A DNA stretch of 64,000 nucleotides from Terriglobia bacterium (GTDB lineage: Bacteria > Acidobacteriota > Terriglobia > Terriglobales > Acidobacteriaceae). The notes beneath the pieces were generated by a model that was not told where the DNA came from, did not search any database, and saw only the letters and a list, made by a program, of their open reading frames with translations. Position 1 is the stretch's first letter, and each line of letters begins with the position of its first letter. The translations under genes and the position numbers were made by a program. Shown here one piece after another: positions 25,356-33,557 of the stretch. The stretch spans positions 37,748-101,747 of the forward strand of contig JAVUPY010000064.1 of the NCBI GenBank assembly GCA_032252755.1. The letters run 5' to 3'.

Positions 25356-25880
25356 ATGTCACACCACAGTGAACAACGGCTGGCAAAACGCAAACAGTTC
25401 TCCAGCCGAAATCAAAACAACAGCTTCCGCTTGGCAATTGGAGCTGTTCTCGCGATTGCAGCGCTGGTAATCGGCTTCCTTGTGTTTGGGCAAAGCGGAA
25501 ATGCCTCCAGCAAGGGGCGGCAGGTCGTTGCCGTTAATAACGAGGTCAGAATTCCTCTTTCCGAAGTCGGCGATGGGAACGCCAAGTTCTATCAGTACAA
25601 AGCCAACAACGATAAAGTTGTCCGCTTCTTCGTGATCAAGAGCTCCGATGGGGTTTACCGTGCCGCCGCAGACGCATGCGATGTCTGCTTCCGCGAAAAG
25701 AAGGGTTATCACCAGGAAGGTGACGACATGGTCTGCAATAACTGTGGCCGCCATTTCCCCTCCAAAGCAGTGAATGAGATTACCGGCGGATGCAATCCTG
25801 ATGGAATACCTCGCACGATCCAGGGCAACGATCTCGTCATTCAAACCGCCGAACTCGAGCAGCGGATAGCTCTCTTTTAG
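25356..25880 (+). CDS. DUF2318 protein, membrane-anchored Cys-rich domain
   Basis: A 174-residue protein with a single N-terminal membrane segment (LAIGAVLAIAALVIGFLVFG). The DUF2318 domain follows: GNAKFYQYKANNDKVVRFFV, AAADACDVCFREKKGYHQEG, MVCNNCGRHFPSKAVNEITG, GCNPDGIP. The five Cys (CxxC, CxxC, GC) are the expected set for a bound metal or Fe-S centre outside the membrane. It is followed 12 nt later by the FtsX-type permease and then its ATPase, the same association as in P19-type iron-uptake loci. Substrate here (iron or copper) is not shown. Confidence 0.88.
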   Translation: MSHHSEQRLAKRKQFSSRNQNNSFRLAIGAVLAIAALVIGFLVFGQSGNASSKGRQVVAVNNEVRIPLSEVGDGNAKFYQYKANNDKVVRFFVIKSSDGVYRAAADACDVCFREKKGYHQEGDDMVCNNCGRHFPSKAVNEITGGCNPDGIPRTIQGNDLVIQTAELEQRIALF

Positions 25881-25892
25881 GTTGCAATTCCT

Positions 25893-27134
25893 ATGCGTAT
25901 AAGCACGATTGCTTTTGCGAATCTGAACCGACGGCGCGGCAAGGCTTTGTTCCTTGTCTTGGGAATCGCAATCGGGGTAGGAACGGTAGTGGCGCTTGCC
26001 ACGCTGACCCGTTCCATCCAGGACGAGATTGGTGGACAATTAGATCGTTTCGGCGCCAACATTCTCGTCCTTCCTCAATCCAACACGCTCTCGCTGGATT
26101 ATGGCGGCGTCGCCGTGAGCGGTGTCGCGTTTGACCTGCATCAACTCACCAACGAGGACACAGATAGGATTCACCAAATACCCTATAAGGGACGTCTCAG
26201 CGCAGTTGCACCGAAAATCCTCAGTTTTGTTGATGTGAATGGCCAGAAGGTGATCCTCGCCGGCGTCGACTTCAAGAATGAGCTGAAACTGCACAGGTGG
26301 TGGCACATCGAGGGAGCTGCACCGAATGACGACTCGGATGTCCTTGTCGGTTTCGAGGCAGCAAAAGCCCTCGGATTGATCACCCCCGATGGAGGAAAAG
26401 CTGCTGCTGGTCAGGCGTCCGGAGTATCCCATCATGCCAATACCTCGGAAGATCAATTTCAATTGTCGGTCGATCAGGTGAGCATTGCAGGCAGTGAACA
26501 CCACGTTTCAGGGGTGATCCACCCTAGCGGCGGGCCCGAAGACAAGATGATCTTCGGGAGACTCGTACATGTGCAGCAACTCTCGAAACGTGTGGGACAG
26601 ATTGATGCCATCGAAGTTAGCGCACTATGCAAAGACTGTCCGATTGACGATATCGTCGCTCAGATTCGAGAGAAACTTCCTCACGCGAAAGTTTCCGCAA
26701 TCCAGCAGGCAGTCAAGGCGCGCATGGAAATGGTGCAGCGTCTCTCTCGATTCTCGACCGTTGTTTCAATCGTGGTGCTTCTGATCGCCATGCTCATGGT
26801 ACTTACCTCGATGACCGGGTCAGTTGTGGAGCGCACTCGAGAGTTTGGCGTCCTGCGTGCAATTGGTTTCCGGAAAGTGCACATCATCCATGGCCTGATC
26901 CTGGAGGTGCTGGCCATCAGCGCGTTCGGCGGACTCATTGGTTGGATGCTCGGGATCGGTGGAAGCTGGATTGCTATGCCTTACTTCACGGAAGTGACGT
27001 CGGCTCCTGAAATACGGCCAGCCGTTTTGGTGATTGCCGTGATCACATCCATCGCTGTCAGTGTTGCTGCCAGCCTATACCCCGTCGCTCGCGCCTCCCA
27101 CATGGACCCGGCCGATGCGGTGCGTTCCATCTGA
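25893..27134 (+). CDS. FtsX/MacB-type ABC transporter permease
   Basis: A 413-residue protein. One N-terminal helix (ALFLVLGIAIGVGTVVALAT) is followed by a large periplasmic domain (about 45-275) and three C-terminal helices (VVSIVVLLIAMLMVLTSMTG; VLAISAFGGLIGWMLGIGGS; VLVIAVITSIAVSVAASLYP). This is the MacB-like topology, with the end motif ASHMDPADAVRSI typical of the family. These transporters usually move substrates across the envelope by a periplasmic mechanotransmission step rather than classical import. It is coupled to the ATPase gene 9 nt downstream. Confidence 0.92.
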   Translation: MRISTIAFANLNRRRGKALFLVLGIAIGVGTVVALATLTRSIQDEIGGQLDRFGANILVLPQSNTLSLDYGGVAVSGVAFDLHQLTNEDTDRIHQIPYKGRLSAVAPKILSFVDVNGQKVILAGVDFKNELKLHRWWHIEGAAPNDDSDVLVGFEAAKALGLITPDGGKAAAGQASGVSHHANTSEDQFQLSVDQVSIAGSEHHVSGVIHPSGGPEDKMIFGRLVHVQQLSKRVGQIDAIEVSALCKDCPIDDIVAQIREKLPHAKVSAIQQAVKARMEMVQRLSRFSTVVSIVVLLIAMLMVLTSMTGSVVERTREFGVLRAIGFRKVHIIHGLILEVLAISAFGGLIGWMLGIGGSWIAMPYFTEVTSAPEIRPAVLVIAVITSIAVSVAASLYPVARASHMDPADAVRSI

Positions 27135-27143
27135 GAGTAGAAA

Positions 27144-27884
27144 ATGGCATTCATAGAATTAGAGAACGTGACGAAGGCTTACGGTAACGGTGAGCAACAC
27201 CGGGTAAATGTATTATCCAACGTCTCTGTGTCGATCGAAGAGGGGGAGTTTGTCTGCCTGATGGGGCCGTCAGGATCAGGGAAGAGCACATTGTTGACGA
27301 TTCTAGGTGCGATGAATCATCCCTCAACGGGACGTGTTCTCATCGACGAAGTCGACGTTTATGGGCTTGGCGATGAGCGGCGGGCAGATTTTCGCCGGGA
27401 ATACCTGGGCTTTGTGTTTCAGCAGCATCACCTGATGCCGTACCTGACGGCACTTGAAAACGCGATGCTTCCGCTAGCGACCGTAAAACTCAGCAACGCC
27501 GAGAAAAAGAAACGGGGCTTAGCGGTGCTGTCGCAAGTCGGTTTAACTGGGAAGGAAGACCGCCTTCCAAATCAGCTATCGGGTGGAGAGCAAGGAAGGG
27601 TCGCCATTGCCCGAGCTCTCGTCAATAATCCTCCAGTTATCCTCGCCGACGAGCCCACGGGAACTTTAGACAGCAAAACTGGCGAAGAAATCATGAATGT
27701 CTTCTTGCGCCTTAACAGCGAAGGGCAGACGATTTTCATGGTTACTCATAATTCCGACAACTCCGCCTCGGCGCACCGGGTACTGCACATCCGGGATGGA
27801 ATGCTGGAAGAGGGACGGAGCCAAGCTGACCGAACACTTCTGGAGTTTTCTTGCCTGCGTCCGGAGCCAACACCGACAGCGTAA
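27144..27884 (+). CDS. ABC transporter ATPase, LolD/MacB type
   Basis: A 246-residue protein with Walker [11 protein letters not shown]-loop [20 protein letters not shown], signature [16 protein letters not shown], Walker [10 protein letters not shown] and switch His in TIFMVTHN. The signature has EQGR in place of the common QQQR. It pairs with the permease before it. The last 20 residues are an uncharacteristic tail ([12 protein letters not shown]). Confidence 0.95.
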   Translation: MAFIELENVTKAYGNGEQHRVNVLSNVSVSIEEGEFVCLMGPSGSGKSTLLTILGAMNHPSTGRVLIDEVDVYGLGDERRADFRREYLGFVFQQHHLMPYLTALENAMLPLATVKLSNAEKKKRGLAVLSQVGLTGKEDRLPNQLSGGEQGRVAIARALVNNPPVILADEPTGTLDSKTGEEIMNVFLRLNSEGQTIFMVTHNSDNSASAHRVLHIRDGMLEEGRSQADRTLLEFSCLRPEPTPTA

Positions 27885-27911
27885 ACAATTCACAAGATAG
27901 GAGACCAAATA

Positions 27912-28241
27912 ATGAAGACAATCGCGACTAAAACTGCCTTAGCTCTCATAGTGCTCGTCCTTGCCGCCTTCCCGGCATTTGGGGCCGAGCAAACGGTTCA
28001 AGGAGTCGTGTCGGACTCCATGTGCGGCCGGAAACATATGATACCCGGCAAGACCGATGCAGAGTGCACGCGCCAATGCATCAAGGCGAAGAGCAAGTAT
28101 GCGCTCGTCACTGCGGACAAGGTCTACACGTTGCAGGCGCCGCCGGCGGAACTAGACAAGCTAGCGGGCAAACATGTGCAGGTCACCGGTGAGGTCGAGG
28201 GCACCAGCCTGAAAGTCATAAAGATCACTGCCGCAAAATAA
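27912..28241 (+). CDS. Small secreted DUF5818-like protein
   Basis: A 109-residue protein with a signal peptide (ALALIVLVLAAFPAFGAEQT). The mature part begins VQGVVSDSMCGRKHMIPGKT and DAECTRQCIKAKSKYALVTA, with three Cys and a His-Met, then an OB-like end KLAGKHVQVTGEVEGTSLKV. Proteins of this form are common in Acidobacteria. It lies 28 nt after the ATPase gene with ATAGGAGACC upstream. Probably periplasmic and perhaps metal binding; function unknown. Confidence 0.75.
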   Translation: MKTIATKTALALIVLVLAAFPAFGAEQTVQGVVSDSMCGRKHMIPGKTDAECTRQCIKAKSKYALVTADKVYTLQAPPAELDKLAGKHVQVTGEVEGTSLKVIKITAAK

Positions 28242-28259
28242 CAGACGTAAGGAATCATT

Positions 28260-28904
28260 ATGAGTCGTCATCACAGACATGTTGAAGAGCCACCCTCCGG
28301 GTACTGGACCCCTACGCAGTCATACGTACTGGCTACGATCACGCTGGTGGTTGGCCTATTTGTTGGCTACCTTGTGCGCGGCTCCGAAAGTCCGTCGTCG
28401 AATAATGCGGCCGGCTCGGTCTCCGCGGCGAGCGGCTCCAGTGGTTCGGAAGCCTTCACGCAACCAAAGGCTACGCCGGAGTTGACCGCTAAACTCGTTG
28501 AACCTTTGTTGAATGAGCTGAAGGTGCGGCCGAAGGATCCGCAGCTACTGAACAAGATTGGTAACGCCTACTACGACAACCAGGCGTATCCGAAGGCGAT
28601 CGAATATTACGAGAAATCACTTGCAATCAAGCCTGACGATGCCGATGTTCGGACCGACATGGGTACAGCAATTTGGTACACGGGTGACGCCGATCGTGCT
28701 TTGAAAGAGTACCAGCGCTCCCTGGGCTATCAACCCAATCACGCCAACAGCCTATTCAACATGGGGATTGTGAAATGGCACGGGAAGAAGGATGCAAAGG
28801 GTGCCATCGAGGCCTGGAATAAGTTGCTCACGTCAAATCCGAACTATCCGGATCGGCAGCGCGTGCTCGAATTAATTCAGCAGCTTCAAACTGGAGGCGC
28901 ATAG
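28260..28904 (+). CDS. Membrane-anchored TPR protein
   Basis: A 214-residue protein with an N-terminal membrane segment (SYVLATITLVVGLFVGYLVR) and a Ser/Gly linker. About three TPR units follow: PQLLNKIGNAYYDNQAYPKA, IEYYEKSLAIKPDDADVRTD, and DRALKEYQRSLGYQPNHANS with NPNYPDRQRVLELIQQL. Likely a periplasmic scaffold for the neighbouring transporter or for maturation of a metal protein, as TPR proteins are in cytochrome assembly. It is the last gene of the cluster; a terminator follows at 28999. Confidence 0.85.
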   Translation: MSRHHRHVEEPPSGYWTPTQSYVLATITLVVGLFVGYLVRGSESPSSNNAAGSVSAASGSSGSEAFTQPKATPELTAKLVEPLLNELKVRPKDPQLLNKIGNAYYDNQAYPKAIEYYEKSLAIKPDDADVRTDMGTAIWYTGDADRALKEYQRSLGYQPNHANSLFNMGIVKWHGKKDAKGAIEAWNKLLTSNPNYPDRQRVLELIQQLQTGGA

Positions 28905-28998
28905 AACACCTCCACAAGCGTGCGCGTCGCTTGTCGATGCTTACGCGATGGACTGTACGAGTGTGCCGTGTGAATGAGGACGGCACGCTGTGCGTGGA

Positions 28999-29021
28999 GG
29001 CTGCCGTATAGCACGGCAGCC
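28999..29021 (+). terminator. Terminator after the copper cluster
   Basis: GGCTGCCGT and ACGGCAGCC form a 9-bp stem with a 5-nt loop, followed by TTTCT. A weaker hairpin with one mismatch (AGTGTGCCGT with ACGGCACGCT, about 28957-28988) lies just before it. The rest of 28905-29331 has no gene. Confidence 0.75.
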
Positions 29022-29331
29022 TTTCTAACAATCTGTATTTACATGTTCTGGCTCCGGTTTTCGGAAGTGTGTGGACGCATTCACTCATGTTCGCTACTCT
29101 TTTCCCGGGGAAAGAAGATGTCGGCCCTCATGCGCCATGATTGACGGCCTCGCTGAACATAAAGCCAGTCCGGAGGGCTGCAGACTTTGCCAGGTGCGAG
29201 AGTGCCCTAAATGGCGCAGTCAATGGACGAAAGCGGGCCGCTCCTAGGCCGCGCTATGGTAATCGGTTGATGAGCTAGCTATTACGGTGGCATTTACATG
29301 AGCTTGGTGACCGCTCTCAAGATCGAACCCG

Positions 29332-29346
29332 TGGCACGGTACGTGC
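29332..29346 (+). promoter_or_regulatory. Near-consensus sigma-54 promoter
   Basis: TGGCACGGTACGTGC matches TGGCACG-N4-TTGC in all but one base, with GG and GC exactly 10 bases apart. It precedes the ATG at 29398 by about 50 nt, leaving room for a leader of about 40 nt. No clear activator dyad was found in the 180 bp upstream. Confidence 0.75.
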
Positions 29347-29397
29347 GGATGTTTAGTGCAAGGTAGACGGATAGGGAAACTCCCGACGAGGTGCCCT

Positions 29398-29886
29398 ATG
29401 GGCGGCAAACGAACTGAAACCGAACTTCGCGAGTTTTATGAGCAGTGGGCCAGTGTGGTAAGCACCTTCTGCCGGTTCTACCTGGGCAACGTGGAAGTGG
29501 CCGAGAACGCGGTGGCGCAAGGCTTTCTCGATTACTTCCGCTGCGGGTACCCGCTAAGGCTTGATCATCTGCCCACTGCTCTGATTTCGCTGACCCTGGA
29601 AGAGTGTGACCGAAGCGGAGGTGGGGCGGTCGAGGTGGACTCAGGGTTTGAAGCGGCCGTGCTCGGATTGCTGCCGGAGGAGCGCGCCGTATTCATCCTG
29701 CACGGAGTGCTTGACTTGCAGTTGCCATGGGTGGCAGTCGTTACCGGCACATCCTATCCAGGTGTGAGTCAGTTGTGGCTGCGTTCTCTCGTGCAGTTGC
29801 GCATGTTCATAGTCCATGACGGATGTTCGCGACTGTTTGCCGATGGCGGGCTTGAACCCGAGTCGTCGCGCGGGACGTCTGCATAA
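29398..29886 (+). CDS. Sigma-factor-like protein of unknown function
   Basis: A 162-residue protein from ATG 29398 with GAGG 8 nt upstream. ELREFYEQWASVVSTFCRFY, LGNVEVAENAVAQGFLDYFR and LLPEERAVFILHGVLDLQLP with WVAVVTGTSYPGVSQLWLRS recall region 2 and the region 4 HTH of ECF sigma factors, but the core residues are diverged and the protein is short. It may be an adapted sigma-like regulator. It is expressed from the sigma-54 promoter just upstream. The C-terminal 15 residues are unstructured. Confidence 0.6.
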   Translation: MGGKRTETELREFYEQWASVVSTFCRFYLGNVEVAENAVAQGFLDYFRCGYPLRLDHLPTALISLTLEECDRSGGGAVEVDSGFEAAVLGLLPEERAVFILHGVLDLQLPWVAVVTGTSYPGVSQLWLRSLVQLRMFIVHDGCSRLFADGGLEPESSRGTSA

Positions 29887-30363
29887 GACATAGATCGACC
29901 GCCATGTAACCAACCGAGAGAGAAACAGTTCTCGCGGGTAGATCGTCCGGGAAGTTGGACTTCCGGAGTAGCGGATCGAGTTAACACGCCTCGCCCCAGT
30001 TGTTCACGACGTAGGGAACACTGGTGTTCGTGATGACGTGTTCCTAAAATAAGCATGTTGTCCCAAGAGGAGTGCAATTACGTCCAACAGTACACCCCTC
30101 CGTACTCCTCCAATGTGCGAATTGAACCGCCAGCTGCCGCAATTCAGACACCGTTCCCCACGTGCAGCCTCCGTTCTATGGCTGATCTCGATGTAAATTC
30201 ACGACTTACATCCATTCCAGGAATTCGTGAGCGTGGCAACTGCGTTGCAACCACAGAAGTGCGCGAATCTGATGTCCGCTGACCACGGGGAAACGGACCC
30301 AGAGCGAGATCACAGACGCAGATATTGGCGGTGAGGTCAGAAAGCATTCTCAGGGAGCAAGTT

Positions 30364-30780
30364 ATGAAAACAGCAACGATCATCTCCACAGAAGCCCTGT
30401 TGGTTCTCTCTTTTGCGCTCGCGCTCCTGCTCTGGCCAGGCCCGGTTGCCGCACAGCCAGTGAACAGGATCAGCAAGAAGGAGCTGAAAGTACTTCTGGC
30501 TACGGCCAAGACGCCTTCAGAACATCGGAGGCTCGCCACCTTCTACCTACAGGAGGCACAACGATCAACCAAAAGGTCCAACTACCACAAGGAGATGTTA
30601 GCGCTGTACGGAAATAGCCCAGTGCCGTATGAGGGAAAGTTCCCCTATGGAACGGTAGGAAGATCCCATTGCCAAAAGTTCATTCAGTTCTACGCTGCAC
30701 AAGCACAAGAAGCTGCGTCATTGGCTGCGCGCCATGAGGAGATGGCCAAGGCAGCCGAGCGCATGCAGCTGCGACCGTGA
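30364..30780 (+). CDS. Small secreted helical protein
   Basis: 138 residues from ATG 30364 (preceded by GGGAGCAAG). A signal peptide (LLVLSFALALLLWPGPVAAQ) is followed by ELKVLLATAKTPSEHRRLAT, FYLQEAQRSTKRSNYHKEML and a C-terminal helix SHCQKFIQFYAAQAQEAASL AARHEEMAKAAERM. Helical secreted proteins of this shape (EHRRLATFYxxEA repeats) recur in Acidobacteria; function unknown. The 29887-30363 region upstream shows no credible gene apart from a small unsupported ORF at 30055. Confidence 0.65.
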   Translation: MKTATIISTEALLVLSFALALLLWPGPVAAQPVNRISKKELKVLLATAKTPSEHRRLATFYLQEAQRSTKRSNYHKEMLALYGNSPVPYEGKFPYGTVGRSHCQKFIQFYAAQAQEAASLAARHEEMAKAAERMQLRP

Positions 30781-32144
30781 CAACGGCAGGACGAATTCAG
30801 TCGTGAAGGAGTAAACGTCTGACGCCAGGATGATGACCATCGGAGAACTTAGCATCGCCCTCGAAACTATCCGCTCGCTGATGTCAGTGGATGAGATCAC
30901 ACGAGCGAAGTAAACACGGAGTCAGGAATCACGGTGTCCCTCTATAGAGGAGTAAGTCATGAAAAGCCCCTGGAACCAATGGAAGTACCGAAGTCGAGTC
31001 CGGCAGAGACTGAAAGATCTGTGTACGCCGGCAGGACCCGTTCAACAAAATCGCCCATATCAGCGCAGCGCTTTGCGGCCTGGTCGACGCTCAGAACCAG
31101 CTGAACTCCGCAACATCGAAAGCGCCGACCTGGGCCATGGAGTAGTTGCGGCCAGATGATTCTAGCCGTGCGGATTCGAGCGGCAATCGAGGAGATCGCG
31201 CCAACACCGGCCGTGGCTGCTCCGAAACAGAAACAACAGGCACTGAAAGTTGGGAAGAGAGGCGAGATCACTCTCACCAAGCCAACCAACGTGGACGCAT
31301 GGTGTTACAGCCGGACACCTATGTCATTCAGCACCGGCACGTTTTCTAACAAGGGGTTGCTGAGGTAGCCCATTTGGGAAGGCGCACCATAAAAACGATC
31401 AGAATCCTTGCCACAATATTGTTGTTCATCACGGGGTCAGTCACATTGGCTCAGTATGGAGGGGCGCATTACAACCCCGCGGTGAATTGGCCGCGCTGGG
31501 CACGATTCGAAACTAGCTAGTTCTCAACGGGTTCACATGCTGAAGGCCATCGACTCTTCGTGTGCAGCGTTTGTGAGATGCAGGCCGATAGAGAGATTTC
31601 GCAGATCCTCGCCGACCAAATGGTTTCAGGGGGAACTCGTTCGCGTTGAGACTCCAAACATTTGCCCCTAGTAGGAAGAGCAACTCCATAGCCCTCTCGG
31701 CGACATGATGGCGGCTCATCAGCAGTTCCGACAAGCGCTGAGTTCGAAACTAGGAGAGGAGGCGAGGTATCGGACTGGTACGGTCCTGCGCCTCGTCCGT
31801 GAGGCGCGTCTGAACTTCGCCGCCATTCGACATCTACTCGCCCTGCTGCCTTGCTGGAAGATTCGGAATTGTGGCTTTGAAAAGAGGCAGCAATGTCTCA
31901 TTATTAAAGATCCGACTGCGCCCTGCTGAACCAATCGCGTCTGCTCTTCCCTAGACGTACAAAACTGCTACAACTGTGCGGTGTATTGTTCGGCTCCTGC
32001 GGCTGAGAGCCTCAACGCGCTGCTTGTGCATTGATCACTTCTAGTTCGCAAACACACGTTGGTGCGGACGATCCGAATCGTTCGGAAGGTCGGCCAAGAT
32101 GAAAGCGGCCACACCGCGGCCGCCCTCCACTTTGGACTTAACTC
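30781..32144. other. Decayed region with gene fragments
   Basis: No intact gene. There is a 27-codon ORF at about 30832 (MTIGELSIALETIRSLMSVD). Broken coding at 30959-31366 is listed separately. A 46-codon frame at about 31380-31517 (TIRILATILLFITGSVTLAQ, YGGAHYNPAVNWPRWARFE) looks like a small secreted protein behind GGAAGG but has ATA in the start position. HRLFVCSVCEMQADREISQI at about 31540-31650 is another fragment. A 74-codon ORF at 31705 is unsupported. A GC-rich hairpin at 32105-32123 may end the minus-strand operon. Confidence 0.5.
30959..31366 (+). pseudogene. Frameshifted remnant(s) of small genes
   Basis: A good ribosome site (GAGGAG) precedes ATG 30959, but coding soon shifts frame: DPFNKIAHISAALCGLVDAQ, NQLNSATSKAPTWAME is in a second frame (about 31030-31140) and ends at a stop. 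From 31156 another frame reads ILAVRIRAAIEEIAPTPAVA and GKRGEITLTKPTNV, then continues in a third frame as GRMVLQPDTYVIQHRHVF. The last part matches small secreted acidobacterial proteins of the form EITxTKPTxVxxxxLxPGTYxxQHR as I recall them. At least two joined or damaged genes. Confidence 0.5.
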
Positions 32145-32588
32145 CTATTGAGGATTTGGAGTAGTTGATTGGCTTGGTTTCGATGATGGAGCATTTTTGT
32201 CATGCATCATGCCATGTCCCTTCATGTCGCCGTGATGCATTCCCTCTTTCATCATCATGCCCATGTGGGACTGCATGTGATTCATAAATTGGTCCCACAT
32301 ATCGGCGTTGTCGAGCAAAGCGGCCTTTGTGTTGGCATCCTGGACCTTCTCTGCATCTGACCTCATCTTTTCAACTCGCGACTTCATTTGCTGTATCTCG
32401 GCCTGCATCTCCTGCATGTGATCTTTCATGCCCTGCATGCCCTGCGACTTCTGGGTAGATCCCATCTGCATGTTAGGCGACATCCCTTTAGATTGATCGC
32501 CTGTTTGCTGTGACTGGGTGCTCTGTGCAAGCGTGAAGCTGCTCGCCAGCAAGATAACTCCGAGGGCAACATATATCTTCATTTCCAT
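32145..32588 (-). CDS. Secreted Met/His-rich protein
   Basis: A 147-residue protein with a signal peptide (KIYVALGVILLASSFTLAQS). The mature chain has a helix MQEMQAEIQQMKSRVEKMRS and a C-terminal metal-rich part HMQSHMGMMMKEGMHHGDMK, GHGMMHDKN. The Met and His content points to Cu(I)/Ag(I) binding in the periplasm. It is the last gene of the minus-strand cluster that includes the multicopper oxidase, with AGGAGA upstream of ATG. Confidence 0.75.
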   Translation of the reverse strand: MEMKIYVALGVILLASSFTLAQSTQSQQTGDQSKGMSPNMQMGSTQKSQGMQGMKDHMQEMQAEIQQMKSRVEKMRSDAEKVQDANTKAALLDNADMWDQFMNHMQSHMGMMMKEGMHHGDMKGHGMMHDKNAPSSKPSQSTTPNPQ

Positions 32589-32625
32589 TCTCCTGATTGT
32601 GCTCTAGTCCATTTTAATCCATTCA

Positions 32626-32940
32626 TCAATGTTGATGTCCTTGCGACGGTTTACCGAACTTGACGGTCTCTGCGAGAGCTTTGTTGCCGTGCACGTCGGC
32701 TTCGACTACTACTCGTTCTCCTGCTGCGAGGTCGCTTGCCTTGGCCGGCTGTCCACTTTTCAGGAATTTCGTGTGCGGTCCAATTTCGAACTTTCGTACG
32801 TCACCAGTCGTTGTCGTTATCACAATATGAGCCGAACTTAGTTCTTTGACGACACCCATAAATATCTGCGGCTTTCCATGGGCCATCGCAGCCAGTGATA
32901 AGGCTAGTACTACTGAAATCATTCGAATCGTGCGTTGCAT
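32626..32940 (-). CDS. Small secreted OB-fold-like (DUF5666-type) protein
   Basis: 104 residues from ATG 32940, preceded by a strong GGAGGGGGAAGAAG; the longer frame to 33051 overlaps the cytochrome gene. A signal peptide (SVVLALSLAAMAHG) is followed by QIFMGVVKELSSAHIVITTT, TGDVRKFEIGPHTKFLKSGQ, and ASDLAAGERVVVEADVHGNK, the small beta-barrel pattern of DUF5666-like domains. It ends in GHQH, a possible metal ligand. Role probably periplasmic and linked to the copper oxidase set. Confidence 0.7.
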   Translation of the reverse strand: MQRTIRMISVVLALSLAAMAHGKPQIFMGVVKELSSAHIVITTTTGDVRKFEIGPHTKFLKSGQPAKASDLAAGERVVVEADVHGNKALAETVKFGKPSQGHQH

Positions 32941-32957
32941 CTTCTTCCCCCTCCTTG

Positions 32958-33557
32958 TCAGTGCTTGTGTGGAGCTGCAGTTTCTGAGCCGCTTAGAAAA
33001 TCCTCTTCCTCTCTTTGATTCTTCTGCTCTTGCGGGCTCAACGGATTCCATCGCTTCATCTCACTTTCTTCTTTTTGAGTAAGCGATGGCAGATGGCGGA
33101 TGAACTGGACGAGCTTCCAACTTTCTTCGTCGCTCAGATCTCCCGGTTTCCCCCACGCAGGCATTCCACTCATTCGAATGCCGTTCTGAATAATGTAGTA
33201 AAGTTCCCCGTCACTCAGGTTCTGTGTTTCGGCCGCCTTCATGTCCGGGGCTTTCGGATACAGGTTACGACCCATCTCCGTATCTCCCCGACCGTTGTTT
33301 GCGTGGCAGGTGGCGCAGTGATCGGCAAAGTGCTGCATCCCTTCACGGATCGCCGCGGGAGAGCGCGGGACTGGATCTTTCAGATTTCGGGCACCTGACG
33401 GAATCGCTAGCCTTCGAACTCGACGTGCCGTCCATGCCTCGATTGACGAAGGCTCGTCGCGAGCACTGAACCCATGGTGAATTAGGACCATCCCGTACAC
33501 TGCTGCTCCGCCGAGCACAATAGCGATCGCCAAAGCTCCAATGGAGCGACGCTTCAT
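32958..33557 (-). CDS. Membrane-anchored c-type cytochrome
   Basis: A 199-residue protein with an N-terminal anchor (ALAIAIVLGGAAVYGMVLI). The haem-binding CATCH is at 81-85, and the axial Met is probably Met132 in SGMPAWG. Class I features around it are REGMQHFADHCATCHANNGR and LYYIIQNGIRMSGMPAWGKP, DEESWKLVQFIRHLP. A C-terminal polar tail follows. It overlaps the TolC-type gene by 4 nt. It may pass electrons from the multicopper oxidase or from Cu(I) oxidation. Confidence 0.88.
   Translation of the reverse strand: MKRRSIGALAIAIVLGGAAVYGMVLIHHGFSARDEPSSIEAWTARRVRRLAIPSGARNLKDPVPRSPAAIREGMQHFADHCATCHANNGRGDTEMGRNLYPKAPDMKAAETQNLSDGELYYIIQNGIRMSGMPAWGKPGDLSDEESWKLVQFIRHLPSLTQKEESEMKRWNPLSPQEQKNQREEEDFLSGSETAAPHKH

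Noticed and set aside
31705..31929. 74-codon plus ORF
   Set aside because: No ribosome site, no homology, and it lies in a decayed region.
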